31,236 bases of DNA from Symbiodinium natans. Lineage: Eukaryota > Sar > Dinophyceae > Suessiales > Symbiodiniaceae. Below the pieces are notes generated by a model. That model worked only from the letters and a program-made list of their open reading frames with translations. It did no database searches and was not told where the DNA came from. Positions within the stretch are counted from its first letter, which is position 1. Every line of letters starts with the position of its first letter. Location: assembly GCA_905221605.1 (NCBI GenBank), contig CAJNDS010001159.1:1-31236 (forward strand). Reading direction: 5' to 3'. Positions 7,767 through 17,057 of the stretch are shown here, in pieces. A program made the position numbers and the translations under genes.

Positions 7767-8118
7767 AGGGATGCCCCCGAAGAAGACTGGAGCCTGAATT
7801 ACGGAGTTGCCAAGAACTCTCCCCTCATAGTCCGGCAAAAAATATTACATAATATACAACAAACAACTATGCAAATATAGATACTACATATAGATATATA
7901 TATATATGTATGTATGTATGCATATTTTTTGGAGGGGGGATGTTAAGGTAAGCCCTCAACCCTAGCCCAAGACTTCAAGAACCTTGAACCAGAGGCCGCA
8001 GCATGGTGTAGGCATGCAGTACAGGAGCCTAAGCAGCCACGAGTATCTCCTCATACGTCCTCGATAGTGATAGTAGAAAGTCCTCTCCAGCGGTTTGTTC
8101 ACGCGCGCCGCGCACATG

Positions 8119-8236
8119 TCGTTTACATCGGTATTTGCAGTGTTTCGTGTGGGTGACATACAACGGTGGGCGCAGTGTTTCGCACCTTTGTTACCTTCGC
8201 CTAGCATCGGTATTTACAGTGTTTCGTGGTGCGGGT
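8119..8236. repeat. diverged direct repeats (GGTATTT-CAGTGTTTCGTG)
   Basis: CGGTATTTGCAGTGTTTCGT recurs as CGGTATTTACAGTGTTTCGT about 80 bp later, with a partial copy between (GCGCAGTGTTTCGC). Confidence 0.7.
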
Positions 8237-8305
8237 CACAGGCTAAAAACAATGTAAGAATTGACGCAGCTGCGGTAAAAACCGATGCGGCTGGACAGAC
8301 TTGGC

Positions 8306-8445
8306 CAGCACGATGATTACGTCGGTGTTACCAGTGCATGCGAATGGCCAGAGCATCCCACGATGACTACGTCCGTGTTGCCAGTGCGCGCCAGCACGAT
8401 GATTACGTCCTTGTTGGCAGAGCGTGCGAACCGCCAGAGCATCCA
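8306..8445. repeat. minisatellite with about 50-bp unit
   Basis: Three diverged copies built around CACGATGATTACGTCGGTGT, CCAGTGC and GCCAGAGCATCC. Open frames across it are a by-product of the repeat. Confidence 0.75.
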
Positions 8446-8726
8446 AGCCCGCACTACCGCAATGTGAAGCATGATGGAAAGTGGTTATTTTGAAGAGCCG
8501 ACGCGTGGGAGGCGCAGCGAATCTGAAACTCTATTCTCAGCTTTTGAACACGGCCGGTGCTTGCGCTGGACCATGAAACCATTTGGTGCTTGCCCTTGAC
8601 CTTTTTGAGGACCTTCGGTATGAGGACCCGATTGTTCTTATAACTTAAGGAGAGAGTCATCCTTGAATGGATTGGAATTTGGGTTTCGGGGGGCTTTAAG
8701 TTTCGGGGTTTTTGGTGATTTCCCAC

Positions 8727-8826
8727 ATCTCGAGGAACCCATACATAGAATATTTGAGGAACCATACATAGAATATTTGAGGAACCCATACATGGAATAT
8801 TTGAGAACCCATACATAGAATATTTA
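8727..8826. repeat. minisatellite with 25-27-bp unit
   Basis: Four copies of a unit like CCCATACATAGAATATTTGA. From 8827 to 9130 I see no confident gene. Confidence 0.9.
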
Positions 8827-9134
8827 CGGGATCATGTTTAAGACAGCTTTTGGGCGCCCGTTTGGGGGCCTCCTGCAGGCCTCTTGGCGTCTTGGTTTCT
8901 TGGCCCTCGCGTCTTCTTAGGGTGGAAACTTGTCTGGGTGCCTATCTTGGCCCCTAGGAAATATTCTATCTATCGTTTTGGTTGGAAATATGCTACCTAT
9001 CATTTTGGAAACGGTGTTTATATTTCCGGGATTTCAAATCTTCTATCTACTTAAGGATGCCTAGTAAAAATGTGGCCACGGCTGCTGCTATGATTTGCAT
9101 TGCTCTACAAGTTCCTGCTCTATCCACAGCTAAG

Positions 9135-9478
9135 GGAAGAGTAAGACGACGAAGAAGACGAACGATGACAATAAAAAGAAGGAAGCTCCATGGAGCAACC
9201 CCTCCCGCTTTGTGTTGCTGGAACTCAGCAATGTCTCACCACCTAACAAACTTTGGACACTGTGCTTCACCTGGTTCGCTGGATTTGTGGGTGGCTGCTT
9301 GAATAGGGTGTTTGACAGTACTGGTGCAGAGGACGAGTATCAGCGAATAGGTCTTGCAAGCATTGTTCGGAATCCCAAAGCAGAGGTACTGCAGGGCAAT
9401 GGGCCACTTGTATGCTGCGAGAGTAGCATTGCACGAGGTCTCAGTGCTGAATGCTGGCAGATACAAGCAAGCGACTGA
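9135..9478 (+). CDS. candidate exon with one possible membrane segment, unknown protein
   Basis: This is one of the better single-exon candidates. After GCTAAG the frame begins with a Lys-rich stretch (KSKTTKKTNDDNKKKEAPWS), then NPSRFVLLELSNVSPPNKLW, a hydrophobic segment TLCFTWFAGFVGGCLNRVF, then DSTGAEDEYQRIGLASIVRN, open to TGA 9476-9478. The true exon may end at GCAGAG before GTACTG (about 9388). A different frame is open over 9354-9701 (VALHEVSVLNAGRYKQATEA), possibly a later exon of the same gene. No family is recognised. Confidence 0.45.
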
Positions 9479-9994
9479 AGCCCTGAAGCACCAAAGGCCC
9501 AAAACTCTGAGCCCCAAGAAACGATGGCAAACTCAATTGCAGATAGCAACAGACATCATTCGTGGCCCAGTAGACGGTGCTATTTGCAGGCCAACAGCTA
9601 GGCTGGCTAGGGTCTGTCCCGAGCTCTCTCGGCGCTTGCTTTGTTCCGCCGCCAGCCCCCTTGCAGAAGCCAGGATGGCACCTCAAGCCCCGAAACCCTA
9701 AACCCTTGAAGCCTTCAAGCCTTAAAAACCCTGGAGTTTGGATCTCCAGAGGCGGCGCCTAATCGCCGGGATGTGATGCCGAGGGCTCATTGACAAGTCT
9801 TTTTCTGCTTCTCTAAGCTGCTGGGCCCTAGGGGTTCTAGGGGGTGTTTAGGGTTTTTCGGTCTTCGTCGTGGGGCTTCCTTTGTGAGGCGTGTGTTTGG
9901 CAGTCACTAAGTCCAGCCTAGGACTCAGGATGTAAGGGTTCTAGCCCCACCCATGAGCAGCTCCATGAAGAAGAAAGAAGAGGGCCTGAAGCAC

Positions 9995-10074
9995 CCTAAA
10001 CCCAAACCCTAAACCCTAAACCCTAAACCCCAAACCCCAAACCCTAAACCCTAAACCCTAAACCCTAAACCCGA
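9995..10074 (-). repeat. CCCTAAA telomere-like array
   Basis: About eleven units with CCCCAAA variants. From 9702 to 9994 no gene is supported. Confidence 0.95.
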
Positions 10075-10119
10075 GGGATGCCTTACCCGAGCGCCAGCTG
10101 AAGAGCTCAGGCTGTCGGG

Positions 10120-10324
10120 CTTGGGGTTCTCGGGTACTTTTTTCGCAGGGCTATAAGTAGGGTACAGTAGGGTAGTTCTGGTTGTAAGCTGATTGATTTT
10201 GGTTAAAAACTTATTTAGGGTACTTCTAACCCTACTTGTAAGTACCCAAGTGATAGCTCTAGTTATAACCTTATTTAGGGTACGTACTTCTTACCCTACT
10301 TCTAAGAACCCATGAGGCTCCAAG
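10120..10324. mobile_element. family-1 element, composite or nested copy 4
   Basis: Left end CTTGGGGTTCTCGGGTACTT, right end GAACCCATGAGGCTCCAAGTA. The interior contains two successive copies of the right-half motif (ACCCTACTTGTAAGTACCC and ACCCTACTTCTAAGAACCC), making it about 205 bp instead of 110. The flanks are not obviously coding. Confidence 0.6.
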
Positions 10325-10855
10325 TAGGGTTTCACACGATACACAGTGTGGTAGTAGCCATCTGGTCCCTATGTTTAACAGGTTTGGGCGTCCTTATCCT
10401 GTTCGCGCGGCAGGTGGTTAAATGCCTAGGGTTTTAGGGCCGAATTTGGCTGAGAAGGTGTTGTCCAATGGCTCGTGTTGTGGTGATGCGAGAATCACGG
10501 TATGATCCTAAATTGAGGCTGTGGCACCCTCACAAACCCCGTCGGTAAGCCCAAAACTGAAGGGTCTCTTTGCGCATATGGTGGTTTCCCGAAACCCTGA
10601 ACCCTAAAACGGGGCTCCTTTTGTGGTTCCTCTAACAAGACTTTTCGCATTCATTTGGGGGTGGGCTTGGTACCACTTTTGAGAATGCCCCAGTGAGAAT
10701 AGTTAGTTGAGTCAGGAAGATAAAAACAATTCCATGGGCCTGTAAGCCCTGTAAAGCCTTTTAACCCTGCAAACCATGTAAAACCCACGAGCCCTCGAAA
10801 CCCTATGACCCCTGCAAATCGTGTAGACCCTTTCAACCCTGTAAACCTTATAAAT
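10325..10855. other. no supported gene
   Basis: Unique sequence with stops in all frames. About 10741-10850 is a decayed CCCTATAAA/CCCTGTAAA-type repeat related to the array at 11592-11925. Confidence 0.5.
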
Positions 10856-10935
10856 AGGTTCTAAGTGGGGTAACCATGGTTATTGCCTTATTGGGGTACT
10901 TAGAACCCTACTTTAAATACCCATGAAACTTCAAG
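10856..10935. mobile_element. family-1 element, partial copy 5
   Basis: Right half only: GGTTCTAAGTGGGGTAACCA, then ACTTAGAACCCTACTT and TACCCATGAAACTTCAAGTA. Confidence 0.6.
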
Positions 10936-11075
10936 TAACCCAAAACCCTAAACCCTAGGTCCTAAACCCTAAACCCTGAAGCAGGGCTAAGCCCCAGACC
11001 CAAAGCATGCTGGCTCGATGCTGAGGACGCAGTGGCCTTGGGAGGATCGGCTTCGTGGACCCTGCCAAGGTGGTG

Positions 11076-11143
11076 CTGGGTTTAGGGTTTAGGGTTTAGG
11101 GTTTAGGGTTTAGGGTTTAGGGTTTAGGGTTTAGGGTTTAGAG
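11076..11143 (+). repeat. TTTAGGG telomere-like array
   Basis: Nine near-perfect units. The flanking 10981-11075 and 11144-11590 have no supported gene. Confidence 0.97.
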
Positions 11144-11591
11144 TCTGGCTGCAAGAGACCTCGAGGGTTAAGAGTCCCGAGATTGTGTCCGGGGGCAGAT
11201 CAACTTGCGGCCGTGGGCACCTCAATCGTGTGTTCTCACAAACAATGGGTGGCTGTTGTTGTGTCCTACACTCTAGACCAGACAAAGCATGAGCAGCTGA
11301 AGATCGACGTTCCGTCAGAAATGTGCACGTACTGGTGCTGCGTGTGTGCCCCTGCAGTGTGATCCAGATCTACGCCCCTAGACCTTCAACCGGCGAGTTT
11401 AATGTGCCCCCAACAAGGTGATAGCTTATACCCATAGTGAATACTTAAGCCTGAAGAATCCCTAAACCCTCTCAGACTCAGAGACAGCGCCGAGTAAACC
11501 CTCTAAACCCTAATTCCTAAACCTCCAAGCAAATCACCACCATGGCAGGGTGTGGAACTTCGCAATTCCTCGTGGCCGCATGCCAGGACGG

Positions 11592-11925
11592 GCCTAAACC
11601 CTAAACCCTATAAACCCTGTAAACCCTATAAACCCGATAAACCCTATAAACCCTATAAACCCTATAAACCCTATAAACCCTATAAACCTTATAAACCTTA
11701 TAAACCCTATAAGCCCTATAAACCCTGTAAACCCTATAACCCTAGACACCCTATAAAAACCCTACAAACCCTATAAACCCTATAAACCCCATAAACCCTA
11801 TAAACCGTATAAACCCTATAAACACTATAAACCCTATAAACCCTATGAAACCTAAACCCCTATACACCCTACAAACCCTACACACCCTATAAGCCCTATA
11901 AACCCTAACCCTACAAACCCTAAAA
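11592..11925. repeat. CCCTATAAA 9-mer array
   Basis: More than thirty units of CCCTATAAA with CCCTGTAAA, CCTTATAAA and CCCTACAAA variants. It looks like a two-base expansion of the CCCTAAA heptamer amplified as its own satellite. Because the period is nine, one strand reads as a Lys-Pro-Tyr repeat. Confidence 0.95.
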
Positions 11926-11997
11926 CCCCCTCAACCCAAACCGGTCACTGTCGACCCCTTAGAAGCAAAGTCTTCCTGGAGTTGCAAAAATGCAGAG

Positions 11998-12029
11998 TTT
12001 TAGGGTTTAGGGTTTAGGGTTTAGGGTTT
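11998..12029 (+). repeat. TTTAGGG tract
   Basis: Four units. From 12130 to 12500 no supported gene. Confidence 0.9.
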
Positions 12030-12103
12030 ATCCACCTAGAGAGGCCAATGTTAATACCTCTGAATTTCGGCAAGGACGCCTGACTGAAGAAGAGCCCTTA
12101 TCA

Positions 12104-12127
12104 TAAGTACCCATACGAACCTCCAAG
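12104..12127. mobile_element. family-1 element, right-end fragment
   Basis: Only the right TIR remains: AAGTACCCATACGAACCTCCAAGTA begins at about 12104. Confidence 0.5.
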
Positions 12128-12519
12128 TAGGCAAGGTCTACTACTTCACGACACTACCTGGGCTCTCTGGGCAAGTATGGGACACTTCAAAGCCCCTGAC
12201 CGGAGGGCTGTGGCGCCGAGTACTGCGGCCACGTGTGCCTGCGCAAGTCCCTGGTGACCCACCTGCGTTTTTGCCCGGCCAGAGGCTGGGCCTGTATCCC
12301 CCTTGGGGAATTATTTTGTTTATTTTGGTTTATGTAAAACCCAAGAGGATATGAAACATATTTTGTTTAGGAAGGTTCTAAGGGGAGTATAGGGGCTGGT
12401 CGATTTGCACGGGCTTTTTTTTGGTAGAGGCGACTTGAGGGAGTTTGGACATGTTGATGTTGTCGGTGTCGTGCCGATGTCGCCGAAGCAACCCTAGGCC
12501 CTAAGCCGCTGGTTCAGTT

Positions 12520-12729
12520 CTAGAAGCATCTGAGCAGCAAGAAGCTCCACAGCGTCGTAGTTGTAGCAGGCTGCTTGGTGCTGCCTTCTCTGCGTGCGCA
12601 GGCTAGCTCCTGCTGCGAAAGGGGCCCGAAGAAGCGCTGACCACCGGCGCACAGTTGTTTTTTAGTTGGCTGCAGTGGAGGGCTGCGCATGTTCTGTCGC
12701 GCTGCACCCATCTGTTGCCAGTAATTCAT
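12520..12729 (-). CDS. candidate reverse-strand coding segment
   Basis: A 69-codon frame starts MNYWQQMGAARQNMRSP and includes AGGQRFFGPLSQQELACARR. Composition is natural and codons are GC-ending. Two more open reverse-strand frames lie upstream on the same strand (12804-13421), suggesting one multi-exon reverse gene. No domain is recognised. Confidence 0.3.
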   Translation of the reverse strand: MNYWQQMGAARQNMRSPPLQPTKKQLCAGGQRFFGPLSQQELACARREGSTKQPATTTTLWSFLLLRCF

Positions 12730-12803
12730 GGCCGATTTCTGACAAGGTACGCCAGCATAATGCCCAACAAATCCAGACAGATGGTCTTAGATGATTGAGC
12801 AAC

Positions 12804-13079
12804 CTATCGTCGTTTCAGCACAGTTGATATGCTAGAGTTTAGAGCCAGGTAGATGATCATGCGGAGTAGGGTGGTATGCAATACAGTAGTCCTGATTGCG
12901 CAGAAAGCTGGCTTAAGCTCTCGGCCCTGCTCAGCGATGTTGAAGGGTCGTGAATTCGTTGAGAAACGGTGCCTCTTCGATCTGTGCTGCTCTCCTAGAC
13001 ATTCCTTGCTATCCCACGAACTAGCAGCCTCATGAGGAATCGGACTGCATTCCGTCAGATTCAGCAGACACCGGCGCAA
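12804..13079 (-). CDS. candidate reverse-strand coding segment
   Basis: A 91-codon frame contains SSWDSKECLGEQHRSKRHRF and TTVLHTTLLRMIIYLALNSS. The forward strand is also open for 60 codons at 12853-13035. It could be a middle exon of a reverse gene spanning 12520-13421. Family unknown. Confidence 0.25.
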   Translation of the reverse strand: MRRCLLNLTECSPIPHEAASSWDSKECLGEQHRSKRHRFSTNSRPFNIAEQGRELKPAFCAIRTTVLHTTLLRMIIYLALNSSISTVLKRR

Positions 13080-13421
13080 CTAGTGGATGGAGAATTTGAT
13101 TTGACTGTAATCCAGCCGTTCCGAACCGTGACGATCTGTATGCTCTGCGGACAAGGCTTGTGCCTTTTTGCAGCTGCAAAGATGGGACCTGCGCTGCGCT
13201 TCATACTTCTCTTGGTTCACTATAAGCGCTGCAAGCAACACAGCAGTCTGCCGATAGCGCCGCGCCGAGTCAGCCTTTCGCAAGAGCCATTCTGCTCCAA
13301 GTCCTGAGGCCTCACCACGCTGCAAGCTTGCGAAGCGTGCAGAACACCGCAAAATTCCTCCAAGTCGGAAGTCTCCGTCAGGGCTGAAAATGCTCTTGCT
13401 GTGCTTTGGACAGGGATGCAT
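13080..13421 (-). CDS. candidate reverse-strand coding segment, 113 codons
   Basis: One of the longer frames outside repeats. It includes FSPDGDFRLGGILRCSARFA and RRYRQTAVLLAALIVNQEKY. The last part is basic. A forward frame of 91 codons (13032-13307) overlaps it, so the strand is not settled. No family is recognised. Confidence 0.3.
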   Translation of the reverse strand: MHPCPKHSKSIFSPDGDFRLGGILRCSARFASLQRGEASGLGAEWLLRKADSARRYRQTAVLLAALIVNQEKYEAQRRSHLCSCKKAQALSAEHTDRHGSERLDYSQIKFSIH

Positions 13422-13532
13422 TAGGGACCGAAGGCAAGAGATGTTGCCTAAAGTAGGGATCTCAGAGGTTCAAGGGTTATCTGCATCCCTGGCAGTCGAA
13501 ACATCTGCACTACCCCCACGGAGCTATGTGCC

Positions 13533-13862
13533 ATGCTGCGTGGCTTTCCTCCGAGCCGGCGCCAACTCGTAAGGCCGCTTGAAGTCTCAAGTCGTTCTGC
13601 GGTAGGAGAGGCATTCTTGAAGCTTCAGTGTGTCAAGCGTTTCCTCCGACGAACTGATGAACCACAGCTATCACCAATGCGATCATCCCTACAGAAGCCT
13701 AAAACCCCTAAACCCTATCGTTTCGCTCTGTTTTTGCATTGTTGCTTTATGAGGTGGGTCGGTATGCACTTATCGAGGTCAAGAGGTGACATGTGGGCCT
13801 TCGGAGCTTCGAGGTTGATCTGTAGCTCCAATTACCGATTGTCGTATCTAGACTGGTCCTAA
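13533..13862 (+). CDS. weak candidate, 109 codons
   Basis: The frame reads RPLEVSSRSAVGEAFLKLQC and MHLSRSRGDMWAFGASRLIC, then stops where the CCCTAAA array starts. No homology is recognised and no splice support is seen. Confidence 0.25.
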   Translation: MLRGFPPSRRQLVRPLEVSSRSAVGEAFLKLQCVKRFLRRTDEPQLSPMRSSLQKPKTPKPYRFALFLHCCFMRWVGMHLSRSRGDMWAFGASRLICSSNYRLSYLDWS

Positions 13863-13984
13863 ACCCTAAACCCTAAACCCTAAACCCTAAACCCTAAACC
13901 CTAAACCCTAAACCCTAAACCCTAAACCCTAAACCCTAAACCCTAGACCCTAGACCCTAGACCCTAAACCCTAAACCCTAAACC
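13858..13984 (-). repeat. CCCTAAA telomere-like array with CCCTAGA block
   Basis: About eighteen units; three consecutive CCCTAGA variants sit at about 13943-13963. Confidence 0.97.
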
Positions 13985-14034
13985 ATGGAGGCTGGCCATT
14001 TCGGCATCAAGCAGGCGACGCAATCGATCGCAAG
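13985..14034 (+). CDS. candidate short first exon
   Basis: ACCATGG context directly after the array; the frame encodes MEAGHFGIKQATQSIA and reaches a good donor CGCAAG before GTATGG (GT at 14035). It may be the start of the gene represented downstream at 14300-14663. Evidence is limited to ATG context and donor. Confidence 0.3.
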
Positions 14035-14299
14035 GTATGGGCCACTGCCCGAGATGGCTCCTCGTGGGTAACGCGCATCGGGCGTTGCATCAGGTGCACT
14101 CCCTTGCTTGATGGTAAGGGGGCTCCGCCGTGAGGCAGTTGTATACTTCAACATCTCATCATGTTCGTGGGGCATTATTCTACATATTGAATGGGTGGTT
14201 AAGTTCACCAAATACCACATTATGAAAAAATGTTGGTATCCGAAGTCGGGGGCAGGTTGGTATTATCTCTCCGCACGACGTAGAACCTGGGCAGTTTGA

Positions 14300-14473
14300 A
14301 TGGCAGATCCTGTGCTGAGGCGTCAGGGCCTGTGGACCAACGTCCTGGCCGAGCTCGAGATCTTGCGCAGGAAGCCTACAGGAGCAGTTGCTGCCGAGAC
14401 CGGACGGGTGCCTGAACACTACTACTCAGTACTACTGTTTAGTATTGGTTTTCGTGAAGTCGGATACATGTAG
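14300..14473 (+). CDS. small ORF, 57 codons
   Basis: The frame starts MADPVLRRQGLWTNVLAELE and continues ILRRKPTGAVAAETGRVPEH with strongly GC-ending codons, stopping at TAG 14471-14473. A GT at 14430 (TACTCA before GTACTACTG) and an AG at 14472-14473 would splice it to a second open frame (RQDLYFRRDALGELHGHVPS). It overlaps another frame, 14388-14663. Function unknown. Confidence 0.4.
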   Translation: MADPVLRRQGLWTNVLAELEILRRKPTGAVAAETGRVPEHYYSVLLFSIGFREVGYM

Positions 14474-14663
14474 TCCCGACAAGACTTGTACTTTCGACGG
14501 GATGCCTTGGGCGAACTGCATGGACATGTTCCCTCAGCTGGCGGTCACTCCTGCAACTGGCTGTTACAATGTTGTGTGCCGCGCCCTTCTCCGGTTTATG
14601 CTTGATCTCCTCTTCCCTGAGGCTGTGAAGTACATGAACATCGCGTGCCAGAGTGTAGGCTAA
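14388..14663 (+). CDS. candidate Cys-rich coding segment
   Basis: A 91-codon frame has evenly spaced Cys: SDTCSPDKTCTFDGMPWANC, then ATGCYNVVCRALLRFMLDLL and a terminal segment ending ACQSVG. Codon choice looks coding over its second half. It overlaps the 14300 frame, so only one, or a spliced mixture, is real. It lies 84 bp upstream of the TerD-like gene. No family is recognised. Confidence 0.35.
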   Translation: MLPRPDGCLNTTTQYYCLVLVFVKSDTCSPDKTCTFDGMPWANCMDMFPQLAVTPATGCYNVVCRALLRFMLDLLFPEAVKYMNIACQSVG

Positions 14664-14747
14664 AAACAGCATCATTGAAGCACACCAGGCGGAAGAAAAG
14701 AAGCCTCTCAAAGCAAATACCATAGATTTTTAGGCATTCCTTGACAC

Positions 14748-15719
14748 ATGGCGGGCCACGAGGAGTCTGGGCTTCAAGGATGCAGGTCCATGCTGCAGGG
14801 CATCCTGAGGCTGCTTCGGAACCCTCTCAAACTCCCAGCCGTCGACGATGAGCGCCCCTGGTTGTTTCCCCTGCAACCGGTGTCTGCAGATGAAGATGAG
14901 GAGCAGCTAGGTACCATGCCAGGGAGGGCGGTGGGCCTGTCCTGCCGAGCGAACGTGGAGGCTCTGGACTTGAAGCTCTTCTGGAAGGGGCAGGGGCAGC
15001 TGAAATGCATCTGCTTGCTCATGACGAAGGAGGGCAAGTACATTCAACATGTTTGGGAAGGTGGGAGCCGCTCTGCGGGCATCCGGTACCGGCCACACCA
15101 CCCGCGATGCTCGCAGGATGCTGGCGTTGGTGCTGATGAGGAGGATCTCTCACAGTTGGACACGGTGCTGGGGGACAGCATTTCCTTGGACCTTGGCCGC
15201 TTGGATGAGAACGTCTTTGCGTGCCTCTTCTCCTTGGCGGGAACGGATGAGGGCCTGGGTTTTGCTTCTGATGATGCGCTGATGCAGTTCAGGGAGCTCA
15301 CGATGGCGCTCTACTCAGCCAGCAGCCAGGAGATGATTTTCAGGTATCGCCAGGGATGCTTGCGCAAGGAGTGCAACATCCTCACGAGCCTTTGCCTCTA
15401 CCGTGGGCCCCATCAGACATGGCGGCTGGAGCCAATGCGTCTCCATCTCTATTCCATGCCTGCCAACAAGGTGGGTGTTGATCCAGGCTTTGCAGCTGAG
15501 GAGATTCTTGGTAGCCCAGTGGTGCCCTTTTCCCTTTTTTTGGTTCAAGGCTCCCTTAGCCAACCCCAAAAAGGGTGCCCCTAGTATAATATGGCTACTG
15601 GGCTACCAAGGATTGCACTTTTCGTCGCTAACAAAGTACGATGGCTGATCAAGGACCGCTGTTGGAAAGTGGCGCGTGAGGAGCGAGGTCTACAGCTGTC
15701 AGGTAGCGAGATGCGCTGA
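14748..15719 (+). CDS. possible TerD-domain protein interrupted by an introner-like element
   Basis: Exon 1 (14748-15502) starts MAGHEESGLQGCRSM and is the longest coding stretch here. Residues about 75-235 resemble the TerD (tellurium-resistance/stress, Ca-binding) fold: LDLKLFWKGQGQLK, then DSISLDLGRLDENVFACLFS in the place of the TerD acidic motif and strand, then FRELTMALYSASSQEMIFRY and ILTSLCLYRGPHQTWRLEPM, like the E-L-R-Y and L-Y-R-x-W end of TerD. Read straight through, the frame stops at 15582-15584 inside an inverted-repeat element. Removing 15503-15610 as a GA-AG intron restores the frame: EEIALFVANKVRWLIKDRCW to TGA 15717-15719, 287 residues. A TTTTTAG 13 bp before the ATG could be a trans- or cis-splice acceptor. 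Coding status is fairly sure; TerD is a by-eye resemblance. Confidence 0.6.
15507..15610. mobile_element. family-2 introner-like element with 14-bp TIR and GATT duplication
   Basis: Perfect TIRs CTTGGTAGCCCAGT (15507-15520) and ACTGGGCTACCAAG (15597-15610), flanked by GATT at 15503-15506 and 15611-15614. The interior has an imperfect inner inverted repeat (GTGCCCTTTT and AAAAAGGGTGCCC). Deleting element plus one GATT (108 bp, a multiple of three) rejoins the host frame exactly. Confidence 0.85.
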
Positions 15720-15994
15720 GCCATCATTCTGAGCCGGATCATTGCAGCAATTAATGTTGTCTAGGACCCAGACTAGGCCCTTGTTCCCCTTCTGGTCTAG
15801 GTTACCTTCTGAATTCAGCCCCTTTAAACCCCACCCTAAAAGAGGGTACCCTTGTACATGCCTGAAGTTCTGCTTGAATTGCAAGCAAAGCAAACAGCGG
15901 CCAGGCAGAAGCGTAGGCTTGTTCCGCTATAGGCAGGGCCTCAGGATGCCATACCTCTGAAAGGTGGAGTTTAGGGATGCGCAAAAAGAGCAGG
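15720..15994. other. no confident gene
   Basis: Open frames on both strands (15699-15984) overlap each other. Two short motifs (TTAAACCCCACCCTAAAAGAGGGTACCC) resemble decayed element or telomere repeat. Likely 3' flank of the TerD-like gene. Confidence 0.4.
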
Positions 15995-15997
15995 TTT

Positions 15998-16080
15998 CGG
16001 GTTCAGGGTTTAGGGTTTAGGGTTTAGGGTTTAGGGTCTAGGGTCTAGGGTCTAGGGTCTAGGGTCTAGGGTCTAGGGTT
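15998..16080 (+). repeat. TTTAGGG array switching to homogeneous TCTAGGG
   Basis: About four TTTAGGG units, then six consecutive TCTAGGG units (about 16036-16077). The switch to one variant suggests local amplification. Confidence 0.95.
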
Positions 16081-16980
16081 TCCCACACCTAGCATCTGGA
16101 GGCCCTGGCCTGAGCCACCCGATTTTTGCGCCTGTGGATGCTTGTCTACCCGCGCACGCGGATGGTGGCGTGGCCGTTTGTCTTGAATTTCTGCGGGCTG
16201 GCTGCTCGGCTACCCGTGCAGCGGAGATGCCCTTCTTCAGGCAACTCTCATGACAGGGCTGCTGTGCATCTAGCTTGTGAAGCCTTTGCCCCAAAGGTCG
16301 GGTTCATGTCGGGGCGTTGCATGCAAATGGACCTCTGCTGCAACTGAGCAAAGTGGTGTGAGGCTGCTGTAGGGACTCTCAACCCGACGTATGGCGCTTG
16401 CCGAGGTCAGAGCAGTTTGCAGCCGGACGCGGTCGTCCCGCCCTTACTGGGTCTAGGGCTTTGGGGTGTTGAATCACGAAATGTACTTCTTACAGTCGCA
16501 AGAGCCCTTTACTGCAACTTAAATAAAGGATATTAAAGTACATGTCCTGATGTACGTGTTACTAAACAAATTTGACTTAAAAACATATCAAAGGTATATT
16601 TCTTAATTATAAGGGGGCCCTCTGGGAGTTTAGGGCTTAGGCTTAGCCTGCTCGAAGGGGAGTTGCGAGTTTCGAGGGTCACCTTCAGATGCCCAGTTCT
16701 CCTTACATATATCTATATGTGTGCTGTATGTATGTAGTGCCTGATATTATGTATTGTGATTCATAAAAACATCTTTGTAGAAATCGAACTAGTTATATAC
16801 AACTATACATAAATAAGTACATATATATATATGTATATATGTGTGATATTTTATGAAAGTATGTGTTGTACGTATACGTTTCATCCGCGATGACAGGCAA
16901 GCAACGCTTGCGTGAACGGGCCGGGGGGCCGAGAGCTGTGAAGGATGCTAAAAACTCCTGAACACATCAGAGACCCCCCT
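16081..16980. other. no supported gene; AT-rich second half
   Basis: 16126-16347 is open on both strands without recognisable protein. 16490-16880 is AT-rich with (TA)n and GTATGTAT microsatellites and looks intergenic. Confidence 0.5.
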
Positions 16981-16982
16981 AA

Positions 16983-17057
16983 GGGTTTAGGGTTTGGGGT
17001 TTAGGGTTAAGGCTTTAGGGTTTAGGGTTTAGGGTTAAGGTTTTGGGGTTTAGGGAA
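16983..17057 (+). repeat. degenerate TTTAGGG array
   Basis: TTTAGGG mixed with TTTGGGG and TTAAGGC units. Confidence 0.9.

Noticed and set aside
11552-11776. Lys-Pro-Tyr repeat protein frame
   Set aside because: Created by the 9-bp period of the CCCTATAAA array; no unique coding flank.
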